The notes under the pieces were generated by a model, which saw nothing but the letters and a program-made list of their open reading frames with translations, had not been told where the DNA came from and ran no database searches. A stretch of 64,000 bases of DNA, from NCBI GenBank assembly GCA_009746045.1, contig RPFO01000104.1, forward strand, positions 98,501-162,500, read 5' to 3'. Source of the stretch: Mesostigma viride. Taxonomy: Eukaryota > Streptophyta > Mesostigmatophyceae > Mesostigmatales > Mesostigmataceae. Position numbers and translations under genes: made by a program. Below, in pieces: positions 1 to 50,439 of this stretch; the first letter of the stretch is position 1; each line of letters starts with the position of its first letter.

Positions 1-555
1 CTCTTTCTGAGCCGCGAGCTCAGAGTCGGACGTCCCCGAAGACGAGGACGTCGGAGAGCTATAGACCTGCTCCTGGCATACATCGGAGCCTTGCCCTTGT
101 TGGCGTTTGGGTTAGAAGACATTTTAAAAAACTGGGTGTAGAAAACCGGGTTGAAAATAACGCTTGTTCGCTCGTCGTCAAAATGCACACCTCACGGAGT
201 GCTTTTTAATGCAAGTTAGTGCAGGCTGAGAGCTTGGGAAACTCAGTGCACGCAGACAATGCCTAATGGCCAGTGTGGAGACGACGAGACACCTTGGCAT
301 TAGGATAGAATGGCACATATACTGCTGGTCAGCCGTCAATTGCGGCTGACCAGACTTTGCGTAAGTTAAGCCTAACTTACTGATCCTGGACGGACTAGCC
401 TATCAGTTACAACCTGATCTAGTCAGTCCTAACATGACAACTACAGTCCCGGTACTGTGGTACCGGCTCATCACATACTGAGTATAGCCACGTGTCCATG
501 CCACGACTGCTCTAGTCCAGCACCGTCCCAGTACCCAATTGGGCGCCGGCGGTGC
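1..555. other. No gene recognised
   Basis: Mixed-composition sequence with short palindromic stretches (for example around GGTACTGTGGTACC near 450-470). No coding frame or RNA gene is supported. Confidence 0.4.
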
Positions 556-909
556 TGGCACGTGTCCACTTAGGCTACAGGCGGGAGACTTAGACTACCT
601 ATGGAGACTATCTCAAGGCCCTTGTCCTTAGCATCATCCTTTCCGGCTGCGAGGCATGGACCCTGCATGGATCCAAGGCGCTTAGCAAGCCAGCTGGACG
701 GCACCATCACGTATAGAATATGCTCCGTCACATCCTCGGCGTCCGCTACCAAGAGCACCGCACCCAGGCCGAGCTCGAGCTACTGCGAGCTCCGGCCTCC
801 TGTCACCCATACCATCCGACACCGCCGCCTACACTCTAGCTTTGCTGGCCATCTTGCCCGCATAGACCAGGTGAATACCGATGTGGTCCCTGCCGGGGGC
901 CGGGCTTAA
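556..909 (+). mobile_element. Decayed non-LTR retrotransposon C-terminal relic
   Basis: Reading across frames gives GCEAWTL, then NMLRHILGVRYQEHRTQAEL, then after a shift RRLHSSFAGHLARIDQV. This is the typical G.E.WTL / LR.ILG..Y.D..TN.EL / RRLR..GH..R.D order at the C-terminal end of LINE reverse-transcriptase proteins. Internal stops and a frameshift show that it is dead. It resembles 45250-45760. Confidence 0.6.
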
Positions 910-1629
910 GACTGGCCAACCAGCTATTAATTAATTAGTAACATAACTCCGGACGTTGGGAGTATATGTAGCACATATCCCAGAGAAGGAGCATATACCA
1001 GGCTTTTAATACATTCTGGGCTACTTCCTGCAAGAGTGGAATGTAAACAACACTTGCTCTAGGTGCACCAAGGGCACCTGCACCACCATGCTGTCTCGGA
1101 GCTCAACCCAACTAAGGGGGGCCCGGCATGGGGGGGAAGATCATCATGGCTATACAATAGGGCATGGCTTCTCAACAGAGAGCGTCTCTCTGCATAGGCA
1201 TAGCATGGCTAAATTCTTAATGCAACATCCATGGGAGGTCCCATTATAGGCATGGCTTGGCTAAATTCTCGGGAGGCATCATCCATGGGGGCCATTATGG
1301 GCGCACATGCGCGTGGGCAGTCAAGTGTCTATTAATTAATTAATTACTTAATTAAGTAATTAATGCGCGTGGGCCACATGCTAGGCTAAGCCTGACTAAT
1401 CTACACTACTGGTATATATTTCCTAGTCTGAGGTGGCAGGAGGTGCCTGCCAGGGCTTGTGGTCAACGTGGATGACCGCCCGGCCCCCTCCAGTATACCG
1501 GCTTCGATCCCCCTGCGCTCTGCCGGAGCTGAAGCTAGGTCGGCCATACTCTCGCGTCGCCGCTGTTGCTGGGCCAGGGTAAAGTCGTCATCCAGCGTGA
1601 AGCGAGTCCCCGATCGAGCTTCTTGCGGC
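910..1629. other. No gene recognised; minor duplication
   Basis: Two imperfect copies of a segment around GGCATGGCTNGGCTAAATTCT (about 1192-1305) and an AT palindrome made of TTAATTAA units (about 1330-1363) are visible. No gene is supported. Confidence 0.4.
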
Positions 1630-2697
1630 CTAATTAAGGAACGACAGCTTGTCCGCCATGTACTTAAAGGTGAGGAGCACGGGTGCCGGGCCAGCCTTAC
1701 CCCGCGCGCGGGGGAGGCGGACAGCCGACATCCACAGCTCACCAGTGAGTTGCATGGGGGCAAGAATGTCCGTGAGAAGAGTCATCGAGGTCTCACCTAC
1801 CGGCTGGTCGAAGTGCTTGACGATGACATTGTGGCTGCGCTGGGTGATGTCGGCCTCCTCGCGAAGGTCGATGGCTTGTTGCTTGAGCTGTGCTGCGATG
1901 GTGGAGGTGGTGGCTAGGTGGTATGATATTATATCATGTGGTATGATATGTATGTTATTATGAGTCCGCCCAGGTGGAGGAAGCATCGCTGGCCGGGCCA
2001 GCAGATGCCGGCTAGCTGGGCAGCGATGTCCTTCACCGGCCGCCTGGGCGGTGAGGCCGCGGCGGTGTCATGCAAGCACTCAAGGGCGGTGGCGGTGGCT
2101 TGGATCGATCGAGGCGCTGGTCGAGGTCGAGGAGCTGGGCCTTGATGTCGGCAGTGGAGGCGGAAATGGCAGTGGAGGTGGAGGCGACGGTGGTGAAAAG
2201 GTGAGGAAGCTCAGTAGCCAGCGTGCCGCCCATTGCTGCCACATCGGCAGCAAGGGGGTCACGTGCTGCTGAAAGGCTTCCGTAAGGATGCAACGGAGTG
2301 TGGAGGCGGAGATGGATGGAGCCCAGATCTCGCCATCAGAGCGCATGAGAAGGAAGTTGAGAATGGTGTGCTGGAGTTGGGGGCGGGTGCACCCGAGCAG
2401 GACATTGATGTTAAACCACCAGTTGCCGTCCGGGGTGATGAGGCGATTGATGTCGTGGAGATGGAGGCACAGGTCGTAAAGCGAGGCGTAGTCCCCGTAG
2501 AAGAGGCAATGCAGGGCAGTTGCCGGGGACATGTCGGTCCAGTCGTAATCGTCGACCTTGAAAGGGTGCATGGGGCCGAAAGCGCGGTTGTGTGGGGTGC
2601 GAAACCCCTCCTGTTTTGTCGGCTGGGCGGCTGCGTTTAGGATCAGGCGATGCCGATGGCGAGGCATTAAGCGCCCGGGAGGGTTCGGGGCGACCAC
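1630..2697 (-). pseudogene. Broken minus-strand reading frame, possible gag-like or hypothetical gene
   Basis: The frame from 2697 reads KVDDYDWTDMSPATALHCLF and LITPDGNWWFNINVLLG, with normal residue composition, to about 2260. The sensible sequence then moves to another frame (ADVAAMGGTLATELPHLF, then DIKAQLLDLDQRL) and, nearer 1990-1630, to a third (IAAQLKQQAIDLREEADI). Frame changes without splice consensus suggest a decayed gene. The coiled-coil-like second half recalls retroelement gag proteins. No family is recognised. Confidence 0.35.
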
Positions 2698-2759
2698 CAG
2701 TGCGCGACTAGTGTCACCGCTGCCTGCCGGACCTGAGGGCGAAGCTGCAGACGTATTTT

Positions 2760-5700
2760 CATGGCCTAGCGCAGCCGCCAGGCTGCGTTGCGTCGAGGAG
2801 CGTTTGCTCGTCAGATATTGCGTAATAGCTTCGGAAAATTATATCAGCGTGTGCGTCTTAGAAAGACGAAGCGATAGTGATGTTCACAGCCGAATTCGGT
2901 GCCCAAACGTGAAAGTTATGAGCTCCGCCGTCAGCCATGGCTACCTCGTGGCTCATGGCGTTTTGTTTGACAATTGTAATAGGTATGTGTGACCAGCTAT
3001 AGGTATGTCTAGATATCTTCTCCTATGGCAGGGCCTCGATCGTCACGTCCCCTTGCAACCCACTGGCCCACTTGCGCGCGCCCCGCACCGACGCGGCGCG
3101 ACCCGGATCTATGTGACACAACTGCTTGAGGATGCGGGGCTTGCTCAAGGGACTATGACCGTGCCGGCATGATTGACAAGGAGACATGGGCTGCCATTTG
3201 CAATATCAGCACGATCATGAAGGATATATGCATGTCTCCTGCTGTCTCCCCACTGTCAGCCCAATGATTGCTAGCCAGGGTAGAAGTCCGCAGGTAGAGG
3301 TTATTGCCCCTGCAATGTGAGGATAGCCGCTACACTGCCGCCTCGTCTGCCATTACAGTACTAGAGGACAGCTCAGATGAGGATTATATATCCCCATCTA
3401 GTAAGTCTTTATGGTTGGGGCATGATGCAGACAATATTGTCTGTTGTTTAAACTTTTGTGTAATTATTATTCTAATGAGATTAGCATAGTACTCTTTGGC
3501 ATGCCTATGGGCATGACATGGAAGTACTTACTTACTTATTGTAACATTAATATGTCATTACGTACGTACCTCATGCACGTTCTAGCCACAGCTAGTTATA
3601 TATAATTTCCATACGTCTATTACTACCCGCGGGGCACCATATATTCTATATAAACAGGCTACGGTACGGCGTGCGGCCAGCTGGATCGGTTAACGATACA
3701 TTTCTTTGCTTGATCGATACTAGCTAGACATCATATTTAGATTACAGCTAGGCATGCACTCATGACTAGTCCAGCTGCAAGCTGTTGTTGACGAAACTCA
3801 GACTAACATTTATTTAATATTGCCAATATGCCCTCTCCTTTGCACGGCTTCCGACGTTGCGTGGCCCAGTGAGCAGTTCCCCCTACTCACATTCGCCCCA
3901 CGTGGGGCTAGCAGTTAGATTCGATCCACTGGTTCATATTGGGGAATTTCGGACGCACTTGCACCACTCTGATCCGGTAAAGAGCTTTTTCGCACTTGGG
4001 CTGTAGATTGGGATGCCTTCGGACCCCCCTAAAGTCGCGAAATCATGCAAGAGGTCCTGTGTTCGAATCCAGTATCGTACCCAAAGCTTTCTCTAAATAA
4101 AATGGCCTGGCCCAGCCGAGCTAGCTAGCCATGCGCAAGACGCGTGCACGTTGCACAAGCAAAACGAAACGTTCAAGGGCCTCCATATTGATTCCTCCGA
4201 ATAATTAATTTTGCCGAACGCCGCCTACCATACATATCGCATATGAGGTACTGTACAAGTAGCCTGCAAAAGAAACCGGCACAATCACACATTGCAAGCG
4301 GCGGTGCCGACGTCCATGAAGGCGAGGACTCAGCTGCGGGCCTGCGGCCGTTACGCGGATGCACTTTCATCACTTTGACACCCCGACAACAAAATCCTTG
4401 ATGCCGCTTGCATACGGAGCATTAGGTCATTCAGCAATGATGTAATGATAACAATCTATTTAATGCGAAGATGCTTCACCTACGTCTTGAAATCCTGATT
4501 TGCCTCCCCAACCCGCCAGGCGTCCACCATTCGCACGCAGGCGCAACGAGCCGATCGCCGCACTTATACATCTGACGAGCATAAATAACCATGAAACCTA
4601 ACGGTAACGCACCAGTGAGCACTCTTCAGAAGGGGTCTAGTACTGAGCACTACCAAGAAACGAAGGGACCATCAAAAAACAAGAAACTTTGCAGGGGTTG
4701 AGTATGGAGCGTCGGATCATGCGTTTGAAGTGCTAACTTGGGGGTAGACCACCAGTGTCCGAGCACGTTTCGCATGCAGGCCACCTTTGCTTGGGAATTA
4801 CCACCTTTCCCCGACAATTGGAGCTCCCCAAGTACGCGACCAATCTAGAAGGAGGAACTGGCTGCTGGGCCAATCCGCGCGAAGCGCCAAGCGCGCCGGC
4901 GGGCGCGCGGCCGCCTCCTAATCGGAGCGCAATTTTTACGGCAGGCATGCGGCACTCGCCAGGGGTCAAAATCCGATACTACCAACGCCAAAAACTTAAT
5001 TAATTCGCCAAAATGCATGCAAAATGTGTTTTTTTTATAAAAGTGGGACCGGTCTCTCGCCAGTGCCTTCTAGGATAATACGATCCCCAGTTCCGAACCG
5101 CAAGTTTCGGAGCTCTTCCGCTTTGCAGAAGGGGATGTAGTACGGTCAGAAGCGCAGACACCTCCACACGCTTTGTCAGGATAGAAAACGTTGGTACGAC
5201 AACACCGAGGCGCCGTCCTAGTTCAGAATACTAGATCGTTTCTATTATTCTCGTTCGTTTCTCTATCTTTTTGTTCCTGGTTCGAATTATAGAACGCTTG
5301 CTCAGAATTGTAATGTGGTGTCGTCATCATCCTGTTGACCGGTTCGTCTCTACTTGGTATACTTAGGGAATCGGTTTATTGTACCGTTTCACTGAACAGC
5401 GTCCCGACGTGATCGCTGCGCTGTGCAGTGCAAGGCAGACCCGTTGGCAGCGTCTGCAATGCACGCGATGCGCATAGCGTCATAGCCTGTCATAGCGTGG
5501 ATCAGCGCACGAGCGGACGTACACAAACTCCACGTGAGGCAAACCGTCGTTCATCACGAGGCGGGACTACATGTATATCTTTTGTCGCGGCACCTTATAT
5601 TCTCTAGTACTGTAGTGCGCGCGGCACTTTTTTGCGGGCCATGGGGCAGGAAAATGTGGCCTTCTCGCACACGTAAGCGCTGAGATGCGGCCTTGGCTAA

Positions 5701-6289
5701 TCATATGCTCATCATGCAATATTGGCCTCGCGTACGGCGGCTAATCTAGCGAGCATGAATTATATATTTCAGAGCTAAAATTGCGCGCGTATTCATGCAG
5801 CACAGCTGGTAGGGCATGACTTAAATTTGGCGCTGGCCTGTGGATGCTTGGGACTGCTGATCCACCGGCCATGCGAGCCGTGAGTCATTGGAAGCTTTGT
5901 ATAAGATAGTTCATCATGTTCTTCACCAGTTTGATGTAGGCGCGGACGTCTCATTTCATATTCCTGCAATTGCAGCGCTAGCAAACTTCATGGTGGCGCT
6001 GGTTACGTTGATACCCTTTGGAAGACGGAGATCGCCTTGCCAGCCACGCTTGCGCTGGTTTCACAGCCCCCCCACTATCCCGCCTGTTTAATTCACCATC
6101 GTGGTGGGCGTCGGGGCGTTTGCAGGGCGTGCAGATACGGACCCTTGATAAGGAATTATCACGCGGCATGCGCAGGTGGCGTTGACGTTACTCTTCATCC
6201 TGCTGCCGGCTCCATGTTTCCGCCGTAATGAGTTATGGCATTAGATTATCTTGTGACCTCGATTTTGTTGTCGCCAAGAGCTAAGAGAC
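2760..6289. other. Upstream region of the ARF gene, no gene recognised
   Basis: About 3.5 kb of mixed sequence with only short open frames. It presumably includes the ARF promoter and 5' leader, but no core promoter element can be assigned with confidence. Confidence 0.4.
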
Positions 6290-44343
<38,054 letters not shown>

Positions 44344-45250
44344 GGAAATGTCAACGAGTGTCAGGAGCTGTGACAAGACAAGTTTTGGAAATGTAACGAG
44401 TGTAAGGAACTACTATCTGGCCGGGCTCCACGCCCGCATGGTCCTTCTGAAGCTGAGCCTGTGGGGCCCCGAGAGACGACAAGGCCGCCAGGTGGCAGGC
44501 GCATGCTCGCTGCCTGGTTGTCGAATGCACTTTTGGCGTGGTTGCGCGGGTATATCCAGAATTTTTGTACCACTGACGTAGGGCTTGCCCGCCGTAGGTG
44601 TGTGGGCTGGTATGTTCGGTGGATGCCTGAGACACAGTGCGTGAAGATTACATCTTATGTGTAAAATAGCGTCATTAGACCGGCGCAAAAATAGGCAACT
44701 GATGCACCATCTTTATTGGTGGCATGCGTGTACATAATTGGTGTGCAATTTGTGCGTGCACAGTTATGAGGATGAGACAGCAAGAAAGATGGTGGGCATT
44801 CATGGCGTGATATGTCATGCCATTGTTTTGCTGGAGAGGTTCAGCCTTTGAGCAGGACTTTCTACCAAGGAACTGTTCGTGTGCCAAGTTGAGTTGCACC
44901 ATTTTTTTTTCCATGCAAAGGGTGTGTATTTCCCTCTGACCAATAATTAAGCAATATACAGTTACCAACCATATGCAGCATGTGTTATCCATACATACAT
45001 GTGACACAATAACATGGTGGACTCTTTTCCACGAAACATGCAAGATCTTTGACTTACCAAGTTGCGAGACTCAGCCAGCTGGTCCCCAATACCAGCTGCT
45101 GTTTGAGAATATGAATCCAGACAACTACCCCTTCCACGGCGTTGGATCGCCTTGCGTCCAGGCATAGTTGTCTCACTTCATTAAAAAAATTAAATTAAAT
45201 TATAACATGCCTCCGTTGGGTGGTCATGTAGCACATATTCCATGTTGGGT
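44344..45250. other. ARF 3' flank
   Basis: Sequence after the TGA contains TGTAA twice (about 44393-44416), a motif used as a polyadenylation signal in some green algae. No AATAAA is seen nearby. No gene is supported further on. Confidence 0.35.
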
Positions 45251-45760
45251 GGGTGGAGGTGGGAGAAGCCGCGTAATCGACCTAACCTACTCTAAGCTAT
45301 CTAGTCTAAATCCTAACTACGCTACTCACTTCATACTACGTTACTACAGAGGAATACTGAATACGGACTGTTCAAATACGGACTCAATGCGGACGAACTA
45401 CAGATGAATAATACTCTGATGGCTCTGAACTTCGGATCGTCAAGCGAGACAGTCTTCAAGGTCGTCACTCTGACAATCCTGACCTACGGCGCCGAGACCT
45501 GGACACTGACGCGGAGGAGCTGGAGCAATCAACGTTTCGACGGCAACGTCACCAAGATGCTGCGCAAGGCCCGTTTGGTTTGCACATTAGTAGTGAGGAG
45601 TTGTATACGCTGACTTGCCTATGTTTCCCACATTCTTAGGCACAGGCGCCTGGGCCTAGCCGGGCACTTGGCTCGCACAGATCAGGTAGACACATCAGAT
45701 AGACTAGCTGGCACCAAGCCCGCCTAGCCTGGACGTTTTGTCCTCACCTGGCGTGCCCCA
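45250..45760 (+). mobile_element. Decayed non-LTR retrotransposon C-terminal relic
   Basis: The frame at 45404-45613 includes TILTYGAETWTLTRRSW and TKMLRKARL, the usual end of LINE reverse-transcriptase proteins. After a stop and frame change, RRLGLAGHLARTDQVDTS follows, the same ending as at 556-909. It is truncated and inactive. Confidence 0.65.
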
Positions 45761-47603
45761 GGCCGCGCGCGGCAGGGCCGCCACCCGTGGACTTTCCGTG
45801 ATAGGTTAGGCATGGACATGCATGTGCTACCCTAGACGAGACGGGCTCACACCCGGGCAGCCTCCTGGTTTGTCTGTAATATGGAGGCAGATGGTACGCA
45901 AGATGGCAAGTAGTGATGAAGGAGACCGCCCCCAAGTCTGTGGGGGCTCCGCGTGTGACCGCGTATGGCATTCATAGCGCCAGCTGGCTTTGGTAATCAT
46001 AAATGCGGCTACAGCTGATCGGCACGCTTGATCAGACTCTTCTTGAACCAGTTTTACTCTCCAAGCTTAATTATGACGAGAGTTTACCAGCGGCTTCATT
46101 GACGGCCACCAAATGGAGGCACATCGCCTAGCCGAAGCACTACCATCCAAGCCAAGCACTTGCAAGGCCCCACCTTTGACACGCCAACCTCTTGACGTTG
46201 ACCTGAAACCCCTCCTCCCAATACAGCTTTGCAAGCCTACCACAGCTGGGGCATTCCCCTTCCTGACACAATCAGATGTACCCAGTCCCTTATGTTGTGA
46301 AGATGCAATCAATGCATGCGGGCAGGTGAGCGCAGGGGTTGGGTATTGCGGCTTCAACTATGCCATTTCCCCCTTTCCCCCCTCGTACGCCAGGGATCTA
46401 TGCTGCAGGTGCCGGGTGCCAGAAGTTTACCGTTGCCAGCACAATGCGCGCTAACAACCGTGTGCTGGCAAATGGCAGACAATGGGCGGGCTGACAAAGA
46501 GCACCTAAGGGCAAAGAGCACATAAGAGCAGCTGAAGGCTCACGAGGGCGCCAGGCGCGCACACGCCGCACATTTGCATATTAGGCAAGGTACGCCCAAC
46601 ACAATGTGGTGCACCCCATTCACGGGAAGGAACGGTTTACCCGCACAGGGTTGACCCATGCGGTAAATGACCCGCACAGGGTTGACCCACGCACGATGCG
46701 CCTTCCCCCGCGCATGGCCCATCCCTCATGACCCGTTGACGCGATGTGCAGCCGCCAAGGCGGGCCGTGTGACGTGGCGGCCAGAGGCAGGCCAGACAGG
46801 TGTGATGGCCCGACACATGCGACGCCCTGAGGCGGGCCGAAGAGGTGCAGCAGCAAACCTCCGTCGTCCTTGTGGCAAGGGAAGGCAGGCTAACTGCTTG
46901 GTTGATCCCGTGGCAAGACTAAAGCGGGGGTGGTCCTTACCCCCACACCCCACACCTTGTTTTTCGGATGACGAGAGATGTACGGCCGGCAGCAGCAAGT
47001 TTGCGTGCGGGATGTCGTCCGTGCGGCACTACGTCCAAGCAAGCTGACCCCATAGGCACGACCCGCGGATGCCCGCGGAGGGGCCGCGCGCTCACAGGTG
47101 GAGATGTTAGACAGCGAGGCAGCGACGGATTACGCTGCAAGCGAGCATTCCGTGCAGGTGCCGCACCATCCGTTCTGGCGACCTACCAGCGATTAAGGGG
47201 ACCATCGCAGCATTGCATCAGTACAAGCGCTCAGTGCATTCCAATCCCTGCACCGATGTGCCCGCCGCACATCATTTGACCGCGGTTCCCAATCGGGCGC
47301 TGCATGGACCCATGGCTTCCTGGGTATGTGCCCCACGGGCACTCCATTCGTCTTGGTCCACAACGCGCACCCTGGTGGCTCGCTCTACACACAGGGACCC
47401 TAAACCCTGGGGGGATCCGCCCAAAGAGGGGACACAGACTCCAGCGATGCGGTGACTTGGCCATTCTATTCTCCTGCCAGCGATGCGCTGTATTGTGTCT
47501 TGGCCCATCCCGTTCGCCTGCCACGCTGTACAACCAGAGGGCGCAGGAGTGCCGACGCCGATTCATCACCCACCTGCAGCGAGCCAGCGTGGCCTCTGGT
47601 GGT
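45761..47603. other. Intergenic region between convergent genes
   Basis: No gene is recognised. A short direct repeat around CCGCACAGGGTTGACCCA lies at about 46639-46690. Open frames of 60-140 residues occur on both strands without recognisable motifs. Confidence 0.4.
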
Positions 47604-49446
47604 CTATGATGGTAATCCTTGACACCAAGGGGTTGAAATCTTGAGCTCAAGCTCGAGGGTCATGCTTAAGCTTGTAATTATTATCTTGAGCTTTACAAGC
47701 TGAACACCAGCTTCAGCATTCCGCCCCGTGCGGTCGTCCACCCCCCCTGCCCCCCCCCGGGGTAACAACACGAACGACCTTGGCCCGATCCTTCTCCTTA
47801 TCTCGACTCGAAACCTGTTGCCAGCACATTTGCTCACTTCTGCCGCTTCCCACGCTTCCTGGAAGTACCCCCCTGCATGCATGAAGCCCGCCCCTTGGAT
47901 GCTGGCAAGGACAATCTCTTGCAGGCGCGTGGTTACTTCCGCCGCCGCCCCCGCTTCTTGGCACTTGGCCCCATGGAGTTGCGGGGGCCAGGGCCGGGCC
48001 CCGGAGGCCCCGTGCCCCCCCCCCCCGCCCCTTCCCCCCCTCTGGAAACGTGCTCACCTTGAAACTGGGCGCGTGCGTGTTGGGCACCGGGACTCCCCCC
48101 GAGCAGCAGTACCACTCGGTCACATCGTACACCGTCCCTTGGCTGGCACAGAAGCACGCGAGCGGGCCCGTGCGAGAGAACAAGCCCATGAGCACCGGGC
48201 GGGCCATCTGTTCCGACCAACCGTCCCCCTGCTGCGCGCCGTGATACTTGCGGCAGTCACCACACCATCGGCACGCCCGCACCGACCGCATCGTCGCCAC
48301 CCACATGTGCGCGCCGCCGCACCGGACACAGCCCACAGGGATCTCCAGCCCTCCCCCTCCCCCGCCATGATACTCCTCCGCCCCGTCCTCGTGCCCTCGA
48401 CCGGACGTGCGTGCATAGCCCCTCTTCCCACCAACCGAGGACGATGCCCCAAACGCCCCGGGTGACCCCCCGCCAAAGGGCCCATGCCCCCCACCCCCGT
48501 GCGTCCGCCAGCCACCCCCGCGCATGTTGCGGGTCAGCTCATCCATCGCGAGCTGCGCGTCGTAGTCGTGGCGGCGGCCAGCATCTGAGAGGCACTCGTA
48601 CGCGGCCTGCACCCGCTGGAACGCTTCCCCTGCCTGCGGGCACCCGGTGGCCTTGTCCGGGTGGACCAGCCGCGCGCGCATGTGGTAGGCTTTCTTCGCG
48701 GCGACAGGGTCCAGCGGGGCGCCGCGGGACAGGGCGAGGGTCGCATAGTGGTCGCGCTCGCGCAGGGACATGATCCGCGATATCTCGGCCTCCGCGGTGG
48801 TGAGCTGGCACGAGTCGACGCACTCGGCCCACGGGCGGGTCGAGTGGTGGGCTGAGTGGGGGGCTGGGTGGGCCGGGTCCGGCTCGTGGGCCGGTTCGGC
48901 GCCGTCGGGGTACCGGCGGCCGCGGTGGCCGGATCGACTGCTCTCTCGGTTGCTCGCGAGGTAGATGACGATGTCGACGGAGACGCAGGAGAGGAGGAAC
49001 GCGGTGAAGGTGAGCACGACGCCGCGGGTGAGGAATAGGTGGAGCGTCATGAGGGCCAGGATGATCATGAGTCCCGCCTTGAACGCGCGGAGCAGGTAGG
49101 CGGCGAGCCCGATGCCCAGCAGCAGCGCGGCTTTGCCGAGGCTGCCGTACAGGAGCGTCACGCCGGCCACGTAGAGTCCCATGGCGATCAGGGAGATGAG
49201 CGGGCTGAGGAAGAGCCATAGCGCGACGCAGGAGGTGAGCACGACCGCGTTCGCGACCCAGTAGGACAGGTGGAAGACGATGAAGAGGAGGAACCAGAGG
49301 GCGGCCGAGAAGACGACGGGGCCGCCGGAGGGGACGGACACGGCGCCCCGGATGAGCGAGGTGGCCAGAAAGAAGCCTGCCAGGCACACGATGGAGGCGG
49401 CCAGCATAAAAGCCCCCTTGATTTTCTTCATGTTCAATGGCGCCAT
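47604..49446 (-). CDS. Membrane J-domain protein with Jiv90 domain (DNAJC14-like)
   Basis: The N-terminal 160 residues hold four or five hydrophobic segments (about 10-32, 45-66, 68-100, 105-120, 124-162), so this is an integral membrane protein, probably of the ER. A J domain spans about 230-298 with the HPD motif at 262-264, needed to stimulate Hsp70 ATPase. A Gly-rich linker follows. Residues about 368-460 form a Jiv90-type domain with four CxxC-type or single Cys ligands, His, TVYDVTEW and PNTHAP, as in animal DNAJC14 and plant homologues. After residue 463 an AAG|GTGAGC donor (48057) can splice over 94 bases to an acceptor at 47964. This adds TTRLQEIVLASIQGAGFMHA and GGYFQEAWEAAE and ends at 47604. 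Unspliced, the frame runs on through Gly-rich sequence to 47713. The spliced end looks more protein-like. Confidence 0.82.
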
Positions 49447-49968
49447 GCCCGCACCGTTGTGCCAACTACAGCCGCAGGCAGACGGCCAACTCGGCCCAGC
49501 GTGCAGCTACCTCATTTGCATCCCGACCTTTGCCACGGCACAAAAGCGACGCAGTCAGGGAAGTCCGAATGAGACTTTACAGCCCTTTCCCAGCAGACTA
49601 ACGAGGGTAATTCTTGTATACACTAGGTGATATGCTCGGCATTGCGGCATCTATCAGCTAAGTGCACCAGACTTCTTCCTCCTGAATTGAAGGGGAAAAG
49701 AAATTAGCGGGGGAGCTCATTCCGAATGCTAGCGCGTCACGCCGACCATATTAAGTCAGTGAAGGACAACTCAGACGCGGGAATGACGTGAATGACTGGT
49801 GGCGTTGCTCGTTCTAGCGTTTCAGGTGCCTTGTGCACCGCCATGGACGATGTCGTAAATTATTTACAATGTACATGCATAGGGCGTCGGGCTGTGGCAT
49901 GGAACTAACGATTGATATTCCCGTGCCAAAGGTACAAGATTCTCGTCATCAACGCGTCAACTAACATT
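49447..49968. other. Upstream region of the J-domain gene
   Basis: About 520 bases with no gene. It presumably includes the minus-strand promoter; no element is assigned. Confidence 0.4.
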
Positions 49969-50357
<389 letters not shown>

Positions 50358-50426
50358 GTACTTGCAAAGGAATCTCCTCCATTACTTGCTGGAACTCTGC
50401 GACGTTCTGTAGTCCGGTGGGGAATG

Positions 50427-50439
50427 AAGTGGACTGAAC
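50427..50439 (+). repeat. Target-site duplication, left copy
   Basis: AAGTGGACTGAAC here is repeated exactly at 53911-53923 directly after the poly(A) tail. It marks the insertion boundaries of the retrotransposon. The leading A bases are ambiguous with the tail. Confidence 0.88.

Noticed and set aside
4000-4082. Possible tRNA gene (GTTCGAATCC B-box-like sequence near 4053)
   Set aside because: No matching acceptor stem or D-arm 70 bases upstream, and the T-stem pairs only partly; at most a tRNA-derived relic.
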